Shown here one piece after another: positions 54,850 through 63,719 of a stretch of 64,000 nt of DNA. Each line of letters starts with the position of its first letter. Within the stretch, counting starts at the first letter, position 1. Position numbers and translations under genes: made by a program. Below the pieces are notes generated by a model. The model saw only the letters and a program-made list of their open reading frames with translations, did not search any database and was not told where the DNA came from. The stretch is from Robertkochia marina (GTDB lineage: Bacteria > Bacteroidota > Bacteroidia > Flavobacteriales > Flavobacteriaceae): NCBI RefSeq assembly GCF_004799345.1, contig NZ_SSMC01000001.1, forward strand, positions 992,001 to 1,056,000, given 5' to 3'.

Positions 54850-54888
54850 TTAAAAAAGAAAAAGTAGTTAATCTAACTACTTTTTCTT
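54850..54888 (-). terminator. Terminator overlapping the end of the 29-residue gene
   Basis: A perfect 14-bp stem with a 5-base loop (54856-54869 paired with 54875-54888) is followed leftward by a T-run. The stop codon and last three Lys codons of the small basic gene lie inside the stem. Confidence 0.88.
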
Positions 54889-54966
54889 GTGGCGGTTAGC
54901 TCTTCTTCTTTTCTTACGCTTGTGCGTGGCTACCTTATGTCTTTTTCTTTTTTTACCACTTGGCAT
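54877..54966 (-). CDS. 29-residue very basic protein, probably ribosome- or RNA-associated
   Basis: The frame begins ATG at 54966 and encodes MPSGKKRKRHKVATH followed by KRKKRRRANRHKKK, then TAG: about two thirds of the residues are Lys, Arg or His. Proteins of nearly this sequence occur in many flavobacteria, so it is a real gene rather than chance. Its composition resembles small ribosomal proteins such as bL36 or bTHX, but it matches neither by motif. It lies 28 bp after the HU stop and is probably co-transcribed with HU. Its C-terminal codons also form the terminator stem. The ribosomal role is inference. Confidence 0.8.
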   Translation of the reverse strand: MPSGKKRKRHKVATHKRKKRRRANRHKKK

Positions 54967-54994
54967 TGACTAATGAATTTATATTAATACTTAT

Positions 54995-55285
54995 TTACTT
55001 TACTTCTACATTGGTTTTTACACCTTCTACGAATACTTTCGCAGGCTTGAATGCAGGGATGTTGTGAGCAGGTATTTTGATAGTAGTATTCTTAGAGATA
55101 TTTCTTCCTGTCTTTTCAGCTCTTGTCTTGATGATAAAGCTTCCGAAACCTCTCAAATAAACATTATCTCCGCTCTCCAGAGAATTCTTCACTTCCTCCA
55201 TGAATGATTCAACAGTGGCTTGAACATCACCTTTTTCCATTCCAAGCTTCTCTGAAATCTTCGCTACGATATCTGCTTTTGTCAT
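54995..55285 (-). CDS. hup: HU/IHF-family DNA-binding protein
   Basis: A 96-residue nucleoid protein of the HU/IHF family. The N-terminal helices (MTKADIVAKISEKLGM) and the arm region (FGSFIIKTRAEKTGRNISKNTTIKIPAHNIPAFKPAK) are typical, with the intercalating Pro in KIPAHNIP preserved. It bends DNA and organises the chromosome. It has an exact -7 box 38 bp upstream and shares a short divergent region with mutY that contains a perfect palindrome. Confidence 0.96.
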   Translation of the reverse strand: MTKADIVAKISEKLGMEKGDVQATVESFMEEVKNSLESGDNVYLRGFGSFIIKTRAEKTGRNISKNTTIKIPAHNIPAFKPAKVFVEGVKTNVEVK

Positions 55286-55323
55286 TTTAGTATTTTTGTT
55301 TAAGTGTTATAATTTAGGGGTTG

Positions 55324-55331
55324 CAAATATA
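55324..55331 (-). promoter_or_regulatory. -7 box of the HU gene (TATATTTG)
   Basis: Read leftward, TATATTTG matches TAnnTTTG exactly and is followed by CAACCCC; the leader to the ATG is about 38 bases. A TTG lies 13 bp upstream, too close for a standard -33. Confidence 0.55.
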
Positions 55332-55361
55332 TAAATTAATTAGTCAATAAATAAAGTGTAA

Positions 55362-55380
55362 TTGATTAAAATTTAATCAA
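55362..55380. promoter_or_regulatory. Perfect 19-bp palindrome between HU and mutY
   Basis: TTGATTAAA-N-TTTAATCAA has two perfect 9-bp arms around one central base. It lies 31 bp upstream of the HU -7 box and 36 bp before the mutY start, a suitable place for a dimeric regulator acting on either gene. No T-run flanks it, so it is not a terminator. Confidence 0.5.
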
Positions 55381-55416
55381 CTAAAGGCAATATAGGAAAA
55401 ATAATTAGTTCTGTTA

Positions 55417-56460
55417 ATGACTTTCTATCAACACATAATTAACTGGTATACAGATAATAAGCGTGATCTCCCTTGGAGAAATACCCGTAACCCCTATAAA
55501 ATATGGCTTTCGGAGATAATGCTGCAACAAACCCGTGTAGAGCAGGGACTCCCTTATTACAATAAATTTGTTAATAAGTTTCCTACAGTACATCATTTAT
55601 CAGCAGCATCAGAAGATCTGGTAATGAAGATGTGGCAAGGTCTGGGGTATTATTCACGGGCCAGGAACCTGCATGCCACGGCAAAATATATAAGCCACGA
55701 GCTTGACGGAAGGTTTCCTGATAATTATAAGGATCTGAAAAAGCTGAAAGGGGTTGGTGAATATACAGCGGCAGCCATAGCTTCCTTTTCATACGATGAG
55801 CCTGCACCCGTAGTAGACGGGAATGTTTACCGTTTACTCTCCCGTTACTTCGGGGTGGATCTGCCTATTAATGCGACCGAGGGGATTAAGTATTTCAAAG
55901 CCCTCGCAGAGGAGGTGATGCATACCTCTGATCCTGCCACCTATAATCAGGCAGTTATGGAGTTTGGAGCAAGACAGTGTAAACCTCAAAACCCCGATTG
56001 TGAGCAGTGCCCGTTAAACTCCTCTTGTGTGGCCCTTCAGGAAAAGAAGGTTGCTTCCTTGCCGGTTAAACTCAAGAAAGGAAAGATCAAAAAACGTTAT
56101 TTTAATTATCTCGTGCCTTTCAACAGCACGGAGATCATTTTGGAAAAGCGTACCGGGAAAGACATCTGGAGAGATCTTTATCAGTTCCCCCTCATTGAAA
56201 CTCAAGGCCCGGCAAATCTTGATCAGATCATTGCACAAGAGAGATTTCGTTCTATTCCCGGAGCAGATCCGTCAAAAATCTGGCTTTATAACCAGGATGA
56301 TATAGTGCATAAATTGTCTCACCAGCATATCTTTACCCGATTCTGGATCGTTAACCTGGAAGATGAGCTTCCGGGAGCAGTCAAAAAATCTAGGGTGAAG
56401 GATTATGCCATGCCCGTGTTACTGGCTAACTTTGTGCATGAATTTGAATTTTCCAATTAG
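55417..56460 (+). CDS. mutY: A/G-specific adenine DNA glycosylase
   Basis: A 347-residue base-excision repair enzyme removing adenine opposite 8-oxoguanine. The opening MTFYQHIINWY and DLPWRNTRNPYKIWLSEIMLQQT carry the catalytic Glu. The helix-hairpin-helix is LKGVGEYTAAAIASF, and the catalytic Asp is in APVVDGNVYRLLSR. The iron-sulfur cluster has the C-x6-C-x2-C-x5-C spacing in CKPQNPDCEQCPLNSSC. A NUDIX-like domain follows at about 225-345. It begins the run mutY-ssb-gldE-gldD. Confidence 0.97.
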   Translation: MTFYQHIINWYTDNKRDLPWRNTRNPYKIWLSEIMLQQTRVEQGLPYYNKFVNKFPTVHHLSAASEDLVMKMWQGLGYYSRARNLHATAKYISHELDGRFPDNYKDLKKLKGVGEYTAAAIASFSYDEPAPVVDGNVYRLLSRYFGVDLPINATEGIKYFKALAEEVMHTSDPATYNQAVMEFGARQCKPQNPDCEQCPLNSSCVALQEKKVASLPVKLKKGKIKKRYFNYLVPFNSTEIILEKRTGKDIWRDLYQFPLIETQGPANLDQIIAQERFRSIPGADPSKIWLYNQDDIVHKLSHQHIFTRFWIVNLEDELPGAVKKSRVKDYAMPVLLANFVHEFEFSN

Positions 56461-56509
56461 GTAAATTTTAAATACATTTATAAATACTTAAAAACTTAAC
56501 CATACTATA

Positions 56510-56986
56510 ATGAGTGGAACATTAAATAAGGTAATGCTGATCGGTCACCTGGGTGACGATGTGAAGATGAATTATTTTGAAGGAGGTAATTGCCTTGGCC
56601 GGTTCCCACTGGCTACCAATGAAACATATACCAACCGTCAGACCGGAGAACGGGTTACCAATACCGAATGGCATAATATTGTTGTCAGAAATAAAGCAGC
56701 CGAAGTATGTGAAAAGTATTTAAAGAAAGGCGATAAGGTGTATGTGGAAGGCCGCCTTAAAACCCGTCAATGGCAAGGAGAAGATGGTAATATGAGATAT
56801 ACCACAGAGGTGCATGTAACCGACTTTACATTTCTATCTAATAAGCCTGAGCCCGGCTCCAATCCGGGTGCTTACGGAGGAGCGTCAACCAGCTCTGAAG
56901 CTCCCACACAAGCAAGACCTGTTCAGAATTCGCCTTCATCACCCTCTCTCTCTCAGGAAGAGGAAGATGACGATCTGCCATTTTAA
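56510..56986 (+). CDS. ssb: Single-stranded DNA-binding protein
   Basis: A 158-residue SSB. The OB-fold occupies about 1-112 (MSGTLNKVMLIGHLGDD, TEWHNIVVRNKAAEVCEKYL, KVYVEGRLKTRQW). A Gly/Ser/Pro-rich linker leads to the acidic tip EEEDDDLPF, which recruits replication and repair partners. It lies 49 bp after mutY and 25 bp before gldE. Confidence 0.97.
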   Translation: MSGTLNKVMLIGHLGDDVKMNYFEGGNCLGRFPLATNETYTNRQTGERVTNTEWHNIVVRNKAAEVCEKYLKKGDKVYVEGRLKTRQWQGEDGNMRYTTEVHVTDFTFLSNKPEPGSNPGAYGGASTSSEAPTQARPVQNSPSSPSLSQEEEDDDLPF

Positions 56987-57011
56987 TTGAGTTTAACTAA
57001 ATTGTTTTCAC

Positions 57012-58334
57012 TTGGACCCTGAACCCTCGAGTTTAGTTTCTTTTATCCTTGCTGTAGATATAGTCACGGTCGTAAAGATTGCGGTGCTGTTCATACTGCT
57101 CTTAAGTTCTGCCTTGATCTCCGGAGCCGAAGTTGCTTTTTTCTCTCTGACCCCTTCAGATATGTTACAAACCAGAAACGAAGGTGATCAGCGTATCCAT
57201 ATAGTAACTGCCCTGTTAGAGCGACCCAAAAAGTTGCTGGCTACAATTTTAGTGGCAAATAACTTCATTAATATTGCCATCGTTTTACTGATAAGCTCTC
57301 TAAGTACATTTTTCTTTGGCAGTATTGACGGGGAGATCCTCGGAATTATTCCTCTTAGATTTATTGCTGAGGTGGTGGTAGCTACCTTTCTGATCTTGCT
57401 ATTCGGAGAGATCCTTCCAAAGATCTATGCAAACAGGAATAGGGTGGAGTTCTCACTATTCATGGCTTATCCGCTTCATTTTCTGAATAAGCTGTTTGCT
57501 CCCCTTAATATACCCATGCGCAGCGTAACCATTTATCTGCAGGATCAACTGGGAAAACAGAAGTCTAATATTTCTGTCGATCAGCTTTCTCACGCCCTGG
57601 AGCTTGCCTCCGGAGAAGACACCACCCGCGAAGAACAAAAGATCCTGGAAGGTATCGTTACTTTCGGTAATACCGATACAAGACAGGTCATGCGCCCCAG
57701 GATAGATATTTTTGCTCTGAATGAAGAAATGAAGTTTGAGGAAGTAGTCGCTGAGATCATTGATCACGGTTACTCAAGGGTGCCCGTATTTAAAGAACAT
57801 ATGGACCAGGTAACCGGAGTGTTGTATGTAAAAGACCTCTTGCCCTATCTGGACCGTAAATCTTTTGATTGGGTTTCCCTCAAAAGAGAGCCCTACTTTG
57901 TGCCGGAAAATAAGAAGCTGGATGATCTTCTGAAAGAGTTTCAGGACATGAAGAATCACCTGGCCATTGTTGTTGATGAATATGGGGGTACTTCCGGACT
58001 TGTGACCCTTGAAGATATCATAGAGGAGATCGTTGGTGATATCAGTGATGAATTTGATGATGAAGACCTTATTTACTCCAAGCTGGACGAGAACAATTAT
58101 GTCTTTGAAGGGAAGACATCTCTTAAGGATTTCTATCGCGTGTTAAGGCTTGATGATAATACTTTATTTGAATCTAACAAGGGAGAGTCAGAAACAGTTG
58201 CCGGCTTTGTTCTGGAGATTGCCGGAAGCTTTCCTAAAAAGGGCGAGAAGATTAGGTTTGAACAATATACCTTTGTTATTGAAGCCCTTGACAACCGTAG
58301 AATAAAACAAATAAAAGTAATGCTTGATTCATGA
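57012..58334 (+). CDS. gldE: Gliding motility-associated protein GldE (CNNM/CorC-like)
   Basis: A 440-residue inner-membrane protein. The CNNM/DUF21 transmembrane domain (about 18-190, SALISGAEVAFFSLTPSD) is followed by paired CBS domains (about 205-330, VMRPRIDIFALN, HLAIVVDEYGGTSGLVTLEDIIEEIVGD) and a CorC/HlyC C-terminal domain. The start is TTG at 57012, giving MDPEPSSLVSF, which matches the family start. GldE works with the gliding/type IX secretion machinery in Flavobacterium, partly overlapping in function with GldD. The last four bases overlap the gldD start (ATGA), implying coupled translation. Confidence 0.93.
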   Translation: MDPEPSSLVSFILAVDIVTVVKIAVLFILLLSSALISGAEVAFFSLTPSDMLQTRNEGDQRIHIVTALLERPKKLLATILVANNFINIAIVLLISSLSTFFFGSIDGEILGIIPLRFIAEVVVATFLILLFGEILPKIYANRNRVEFSLFMAYPLHFLNKLFAPLNIPMRSVTIYLQDQLGKQKSNISVDQLSHALELASGEDTTREEQKILEGIVTFGNTDTRQVMRPRIDIFALNEEMKFEEVVAEIIDHGYSRVPVFKEHMDQVTGVLYVKDLLPYLDRKSFDWVSLKREPYFVPENKKLDDLLKEFQDMKNHLAIVVDEYGGTSGLVTLEDIIEEIVGDISDEFDDEDLIYSKLDENNYVFEGKTSLKDFYRVLRLDDNTLFESNKGESETVAGFVLEIAGSFPKKGEKIRFEQYTFVIEALDNRRIKQIKVMLDS

Positions 58335-58894
58335 GGAATGTGGTGAAAAGATTTATGGGAGTTATTGTTTTGATATTGCTTACAGCAGCATGTTCAGAGC
58401 CTCCCGTACCGAAACCTAAGGCTATGCTTAGACTGGAGTATTCGGGGCAGAAATATGCCATGACCGACCTTCCATGTCCGTTTCAGTTTGAAAAAAATAC
58501 CAAAGCATCATTGCATAGTGAATCCGATTGTTCCTTCGTGATGCAATACCCTGAAATGAATGCTAATATCTTCCTTACCTATAAAGAGGTGGATAACGAC
58601 CTTGATAAACTGCTTAGAGATGCTCAAAAGCTCACCTACGAACACGTGGTGAAAGCAGATAATATTACAGAACAGCCTTTCGTAAATGAGAAGGACAGGG
58701 TGTACGGTATGTTCTATAATGTTGAGGGTAATGCTGCTTCTCAGACCCAGTTTTATCTCACTGACAGTATCAAACACTTTGTTACCGGGTCCCTGTATTT
58801 TGAAGCGAAACCTAATTACGATTCAGTACTTCCTGCCGCCCATTACCTTGGCAAGGATATCAGAACTATCATGGAGACCCTGAGTTGGGAGTGA
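58331..58894 (+). CDS. gldD: Gliding motility lipoprotein GldD
   Basis: A 187-residue lipoprotein with lipobox LTAACSEPP (Cys21). Conserved parts are KPKAMLRLEYSG, CPFQFEKNTKA, and YGMFYNVEGNAASQTQFYLTDS. GldD is required for gliding and for type IX protein secretion in Flavobacterium johnsoniae. Its start overlaps the gldE stop by four bases. A terminator follows after about 100 bp. Core gliding genes gldK-N are not in the window. Confidence 0.94.
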   Translation: MRNVVKRFMGVIVLILLTAACSEPPVPKPKAMLRLEYSGQKYAMTDLPCPFQFEKNTKASLHSESDCSFVMQYPEMNANIFLTYKEVDNDLDKLLRDAQKLTYEHVVKADNITEQPFVNEKDRVYGMFYNVEGNAASQTQFYLTDSIKHFVTGSLYFEAKPNYDSVLPAAHYLGKDIRTIMETLSWE

Positions 58895-58996
58895 AAATCC
58901 TAAATAATTCTTAATCATATAATTATACTTAAAAGCTTGTGCTATTTTAGCCCTGAAGTTCATTATGAAGTTCAGGTTAGTTAGTTAGTAAAAATT

Positions 58997-59024
58997 AAAC
59001 GCCCCGTTCGGGGCGTTTTTTATT
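58997..59024 (+). terminator. Rho-independent terminator after gldD
   Basis: AAACGCCCC / GGGGCGTTT with a GTTC loop and a T-run; it also abuts the stop of the convergent lipoprotein gene. Confidence 0.93.
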
Positions 59025-59439
59025 GGGATAGTAGTTGTTCAGCGTTTTTTATGCTTTGGTTTACTTCATCTCTCATGGCTTTTACTTTGATCTCTTCTTC
59101 TTCAAGCCACTTCTGCTTTTCAGGGGTTAATGGTTTGCCTTTTAGGATCTCTTCAGAGTCAAATCTTTCTCCAAATCCTTTCATCCAGTCCATCATTGAT
59201 CTATGCGCATCCTGAAGGTCGGTCACTGCCTTGATATAGGTTGAGTCTGTCTGACTGGTGTCAGCCATGGGTTTTAATTCTGCAACTAATTTGCCTATGG
59301 TGCCCATTTTTGGCATCACCTCGTCATGTATGGCCATAACCTCTGCCATTTTACTATTTGGTTGCTCTTTTTTTGATTCTTGCTTGCAGGAAGTCGTAAT
59401 TGCGACAAGACATGCAAATGCGAATAGAAGTTGTTTCAT
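59020..59439 (-). CDS. Small helical lipoprotein of unknown function
   Basis: A 139-residue lipoprotein with lipobox ITTSCKQE (Cys18). The mature part is almost wholly helical and charged (AEVMAIHDEVMPKMGTIGKL, RSMMDWMKGFGERFDS), probably a helical hairpin or coiled coil. Relatives in flavobacterial genomes are often called viral A-type inclusion protein, a name with no functional basis. It lies 58 bp downstream of a beta-barrel gene on the same strand, so the two may be co-expressed. No catalytic or metal-binding cluster is evident apart from scattered Met and His residues (IHDEVMPKM, DAHRSMMDWMKG). Confidence 0.75.
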   Translation of the reverse strand: MKQLLFAFACLVAITTSCKQESKKEQPNSKMAEVMAIHDEVMPKMGTIGKLVAELKPMADTSQTDSTYIKAVTDLQDAHRSMMDWMKGFGERFDSEEILKGKPLTPEKQKWLEEEEIKVKAMRDEVNQSIKNAEQLLSQ

Positions 59440-59497
59440 GGGTGTGTTGTTTACGTTTAAATTCGATTTTTCATCTTAAGATTACTTTTTGTTGCGA

Positions 59498-60523
59498 TCA
59501 CAAGGTATATTGTAACCCCAGCACCAGGGTGTTTTTTTCCTTGAGTTGTATTCCATAAAGATTTTGATAAACAGGTAAAATAGCTTCAGCGCCCAGTCTC
59601 AGATCTTTCAAAATTCCTTTGAAAGCATAAAGGTTGACACCAAACCCTGCATTGGCGTAGGTTTTTCCGGAGTTTTCTGTATCAGCAGTCAGTGCCGTGG
59701 AGGGGGTAAGTATTGGATTTGCACCTGAGATCTTTCCGTGAGCACCCCATTCCAGTCTTCCTGAAATACTGAGCCAGGGTGAAATTTTCCCGGCAAGCCA
59801 TTTCTGTATACTTATGCGGTGCCCCAGGTGGTAGTCATTGTCATTTTCGCCCAACCTGAAAGTACCTCTGATCTGCATGCCTGAGGAGAGGTTTTTCCAT
59901 TGATCAAGCCAGGTCATTGCGGGCTCCAGATCGTAGGTCCCGCTACCGGGCTGCATTGGGTAGGATAGGATCATTTCATTGGGGGCAGAGGCAGGTGTCT
60001 GATCCGTAATGTCAATACTTCCTGTTGGGAGTGATACCCCCAACTGCGCATGCAAGTGTGTCCCTGAACCATTGTGTATCCCATACATCAAAGTTACTTT
60101 AGTGTCGGCGAAACCAGAGCTTTGAGTAGTAAATACTCCCGGATCTTGCGGCATCATTCGGGTGGTATGATCCATCTCCAAAGAAATGTAATTTGCCCTG
60201 ACCATCAAGGTGATCCGTTCGGCAGGTGCGAACATCACTCCCAGCATATGAATTTGCATCGACATATTAGCAGGGCTAACCATGTAACGGTCCAGGGCAT
60301 CTGCAAAAGAGGCGTCATCAGTTCCGGTCTTCAGGTTGGCCATATCCTTTTGCATAAAACGGTATGAAAACATCCATTCCCCTTTATTATGCATATGATC
60401 ACCCAATACCGATATCGGAGCCTGTCCGTCCGGACGGTCAGCGGTCCACAGATCTTCCTTAGGAGCCTGGGCACTAAGTAATATTGTTGTTAAGATGCAG
60501 GCGGTAAACAGGAGTTTTTTCAT
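59498..60523 (-). CDS. Outer-membrane beta-barrel protein, transporter-like
   Basis: A 341-residue exported protein; the start is set at MKKLLFTACILTTILLSAQ, 14 codons inside the open frame. The body consists of alternating beta-strands with aromatic belts, ending in LVLGLQYTL, a typical outer-membrane terminus. The N-terminal segment DRPDGQAPISVLGDHMHNKG and many Met/His residues near it (SYRFMQKDM, MSMQIHMLGVM) hint at soft-metal (copper) binding, a speculation only. It is similar in layout to small barrels of the phenol-degradation MetA-like type. Confidence 0.75.
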   Translation of the reverse strand: MKKLLFTACILTTILLSAQAPKEDLWTADRPDGQAPISVLGDHMHNKGEWMFSYRFMQKDMANLKTGTDDASFADALDRYMVSPANMSMQIHMLGVMFAPAERITLMVRANYISLEMDHTTRMMPQDPGVFTTQSSGFADTKVTLMYGIHNGSGTHLHAQLGVSLPTGSIDITDQTPASAPNEMILSYPMQPGSGTYDLEPAMTWLDQWKNLSSGMQIRGTFRLGENDNDYHLGHRISIQKWLAGKISPWLSISGRLEWGAHGKISGANPILTPSTALTADTENSGKTYANAGFGVNLYAFKGILKDLRLGAEAILPVYQNLYGIQLKEKNTLVLGLQYTL

Positions 60524-60710
60524 GTTATCAGATGTAAAGGATCGGTGTTTTGATGAGGAGATCACCTATTAATTGCAATAACAAAGATAAGGGTTAATCT
60601 GTCTATGAAATTGATAATATACAGCTGTGCAGAGGCGGTTGTTGAATGAAGTAGGGGCGGGGGTCATTTATTTCAAAAAAATACCTGAATTTTGCGGCTT
60701 AAATTTCTGT

Positions 60711-61595
60711 ATGAACAACGAACAGCGCAAATGGTTTTACCTGGTAGTACTTTCCCTGATCTGGGGTAGTTCCTATATCCTGATAAAAAAAGGACTGGAA
60801 GGGCTGAATCCGATCCAGCTTGGTGGGGTAAGGATCATATTCTCAACAGCTTTTCTTGCTGTGGTAGGTTTGCGCTCTGTAAAGAAGATCAAAAGATCAG
60901 AATGGAAGTGGGTGGCCGCATCAGCTCTTTGCGGGACTTTCATCCCGGTTTTTCTGTTTGCCTATGCCGAAACGGAGATCGACAGTGCTATAGCTTCTAT
61001 TCTTAATTCGCTGGTGCCCCTATTTACAATTATAATAGGCTTTGTTGTTTTTAAGATACGCACCTTTTGGTCGCAGGTTATAGGGGTATTGTTAGGGCTT
61101 GCAGGGGCAGGGGTTCTTATTTTTCAGGGGGCTAAGGTGAACCCTGATCAGAACTATTTTTACACCCTGTTGGTGGTGCTGGCTGCTTTGATGTATGCAA
61201 TTAATGCCAATATTATCAAATCAAAACTTCAGAAAATGCCTGCTATGGCTATTGCCACAGGTAGCTTCCTTCTTATGTTACCTGCCGCCATTGCGCTCAC
61301 TGTCTATTCTTTTTTGCCGTTTGCAGGTGGCTCGGAAGAACTGCCTTCACGTTTTTGGTCAAGCGTTGGGTACGTAGGAGTGTTATCGGTATTTGGCACC
61401 GGACTGGCTAAGATCATGTTTAATAGGCTTATTCAGATCTCTACCCCGGTATTTTCGACTTCAGTGACCTATTTGATCCCCGTAGTTGGTATTTTTTGGG
61501 GGGTATTGGATGGAGAAAAATTCACATTTATACAGGTGGCGGGTGCCCTGATCATTCTTATGGGGGTGTACCTGGTTAACAGGGGGCGTAAATAA
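60711..61595 (+). CDS. EamA/DMT-family transporter
   Basis: A 294-residue inner-membrane protein with ten predicted helices arranged as two EamA repeats (LIWGSSYILIKKGLEG near the start, and the second repeat from about residue 150). Drug/metabolite transporters of this kind export amino acids or other small molecules. The start is set at ATG 60711 (MNNEQRKWFYLVV); the frame is open for 28 more codons without family similarity. A GAATTTTG box, one mismatch from the -7 consensus, lies at about 60687. Confidence 0.92.
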   Translation: MNNEQRKWFYLVVLSLIWGSSYILIKKGLEGLNPIQLGGVRIIFSTAFLAVVGLRSVKKIKRSEWKWVAASALCGTFIPVFLFAYAETEIDSAIASILNSLVPLFTIIIGFVVFKIRTFWSQVIGVLLGLAGAGVLIFQGAKVNPDQNYFYTLLVVLAALMYAINANIIKSKLQKMPAMAIATGSFLLMLPAAIALTVYSFLPFAGGSEELPSRFWSSVGYVGVLSVFGTGLAKIMFNRLIQISTPVFSTSVTYLIPVVGIFWGVLDGEKFTFIQVAGALIILMGVYLVNRGRK

Positions 61596-61598
61596 AAA

Positions 61599-61627
61599 AG
61601 CCGATCTGAAACAGACCGGCTATTTTT
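61599..61627. terminator. Terminator between the EamA and M16 genes
   Basis: AGCCG-A-TCTG pairs with CAGA-C-CGGCT with one mismatch and a 3-base loop; T residues follow on the plus strand and A residues precede, so it can serve both convergent genes. Confidence 0.8.
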
Positions 61628-61642
61628 GGAATAAGGTGGTGT

Positions 61643-63709
61643 TTATTCAAAATCTGACACCTGGAAATCTTCATTGAATTTTACTTCAGTTACCTCAAGA
61701 TCAAAACTTTGAGGCCCAACGTTCTGCTGCATGCTAAAAGGTACTTTTACCCCCTCAACCTCACGGTAATCACTCAGCAGTAATGTCGACTTAATGGTAT
61801 TAGGGCCCATTTGTGTTGAGCTTTCCTGTTTTATCTTCAGTCCTGATTCTGTATCGTAGAATGAATAATTGTCATCAGAGACTTTCAGTACATAGGCCTG
61901 TTTACCTTCAACCATGTCAACCCGATCAACAACCACACTCTCATCGTTTAACCATTTTAACTCAGGAAAAATGATCGCCGATTTTGCCATTTCCTCTGCA
62001 GCCTTTCCTGTCGCCTCTATCTTCTGTCCCTGGGCAAAAGTGAATCCTTTTTCCCCGTCATAGACTTGTTTACTAATACTGTTGCCTTGCATTTTGGTAT
62101 CCATCAGGTATTTCCCGTTCCCTTTTTTAAATTCAATGTCAAGAGTCATGCCTTGTATGCTGGTAGAAGCACTGGCATACATAGTCGAAATGCTCTGCAG
62201 TTTTTCAGTGCCTCCGATAGCCTTGATATATTTTTGAAGGATTTCTTTCTTGCTAACATTATCTGCAGGGGGTGCAGTATAATCAGGTTTCTCCGCAGGA
62301 TCTCCCTCGGCGTTAAAGTACTTAACCGGCAACTTTTTACCATTATAAGTCATCTTTTCGAGCGCTTCCAGTACCTCGCTGCCTTTACCGGCAATAACAA
62401 TTCTCATGTTTTGAGGTTGAAGTAATCGCTGTGCTGCATCGCTGATGTCTTCAACAGTTACCTTATTGATCTGCTCCAGGTAGTTTTCATAGAAATTGGC
62501 TGGCAGCTCATTTTGCTTGATGTTCAATGCAAGTTCGGCAACCCTCTCTTCATCTTCCAGAGACATGATAAAATTACCTGAATACTTTGCCTTGGCTATG
62601 TCAAGCTCTTTTTGTGAGACAGGATTGTTTTTAAAGTCATTTATAACGTCTAAAAAGGCAACAACGGCACTATCGGTAACCTCATTTCTTACACTGGCTT
62701 GTGCACGGAACAATGAGGCTCCGTATTTGCTTGGACGAGCACCTGAATAGGCACCATAGGTATATCCTTTTTCTTCTCGCAATACCTGGAATAGTCTTGC
62801 ATCACCACCGCCACCTAAGATATAGTTGGCTAACAGTGCAGGGAAGTAATCTTTATCGCCCAGTTTCAGGTCGATCAGGTTTTGCACCCTTATCTCAGAT
62901 TGTACCGCATTGGGCATATCGATGAAATTGATCTGGGTATACTGCACATCTTTTGGAGTGGAGTAACTTAGGTTTAACGGAGAAGCCTTTTTCCATTTAG
63001 AGAAGTATTTGCCTGCCATTTCCCGGGCCTCTTCAAAAGTAATATCACCCGAAACGATCAGGTAGGCGTTGGCAGGCACGAATCGGTTACTATAGAATGA
63101 TTTTATATCCTCAAGGGTAACATTGTCTACCGTTTCAGCTGTGGTGAATTCTCCCTTAGGGTGTTTCTTGCCGTAGGCCAGCGCACTGGAAACCCGAGTA
63201 GCTATGAAACCAACATCCTTAGTACTGCTCTTAAGGTTGTCTTTTAACTTGGTTTTTTCAAGTTCCAGCGCCTCTTGTGTAAAGTTCGGAGAGATGGCAG
63301 CCTCGGCCATGAGCTCCATGATCCTTTCGCTGTATTTTGATAACCCGGTTGCAAAAGCTCCGCTGATACCAATATTGAGGCGGGCACCCATAAAATCTAC
63401 TTCTTCATAGAATGCGTCCTTTGGAATATTGACTGATCCCTGACCCAAAAGGTTGGAAGTTAGGGTTGAAACTCCGGCCTTATCACCTTCCAGTATTGGG
63501 GGGTTATCTATGTCGAGAGATAAGGTGATCCTTGGTAGTTTCGCATCTTCAACAACCAACACCTGAAGGCCGTTGGGAAGGGTGAATTCTTTCGGGCTAC
63601 CCAGGTTGATCTCCGGGCTGGGCCCCGGTTCGGGCATAACAGTGCGATCTACCTGGGCTGAAACTATGGCCAGGTTGAATAACAGTAGTAGTGCAAATAT
63701 ATTTTTCAT
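61643..63709 (-). CDS. M16-family peptidase, non-catalytic subunit with fused C-terminal domain
   Basis: A 688-residue exported protein; the start is set at MKNIFALLLLFNLAIVSAQ inside a longer open frame. Residues about 40-440 form two M16 (pitrilysin) domains, but the HxxEH zinc motif is absent at the expected site (GVSTLTSNLLGQGS), while the Arg/Tyr-type segment DARLFQVLREEKGYTYGAYS is present. This is the pattern of the non-catalytic subunit of two-protein M16 enzymes. Residues about 475-688 form a beta-rich domain resembling outer-membrane lipoprotein-sorting (LolA-like) folds. It starts 10 bp after another M16 gene that probably supplies the zinc site. Confidence 0.88.
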   Translation of the reverse strand: MKNIFALLLLFNLAIVSAQVDRTVMPEPGPSPEINLGSPKEFTLPNGLQVLVVEDAKLPRITLSLDIDNPPILEGDKAGVSTLTSNLLGQGSVNIPKDAFYEEVDFMGARLNIGISGAFATGLSKYSERIMELMAEAAISPNFTQEALELEKTKLKDNLKSSTKDVGFIATRVSSALAYGKKHPKGEFTTAETVDNVTLEDIKSFYSNRFVPANAYLIVSGDITFEEAREMAGKYFSKWKKASPLNLSYSTPKDVQYTQINFIDMPNAVQSEIRVQNLIDLKLGDKDYFPALLANYILGGGGDARLFQVLREEKGYTYGAYSGARPSKYGASLFRAQASVRNEVTDSAVVAFLDVINDFKNNPVSQKELDIAKAKYSGNFIMSLEDEERVAELALNIKQNELPANFYENYLEQINKVTVEDISDAAQRLLQPQNMRIVIAGKGSEVLEALEKMTYNGKKLPVKYFNAEGDPAEKPDYTAPPADNVSKKEILQKYIKAIGGTEKLQSISTMYASASTSIQGMTLDIEFKKGNGKYLMDTKMQGNSISKQVYDGEKGFTFAQGQKIEATGKAAEEMAKSAIIFPELKWLNDESVVVDRVDMVEGKQAYVLKVSDDNYSFYDTESGLKIKQESSTQMGPNTIKSTLLLSDYREVEGVKVPFSMQQNVGPQSFDLEVTEVKFNEDFQVSDFE

Positions 63710-63719
63710 AACGATTTTT

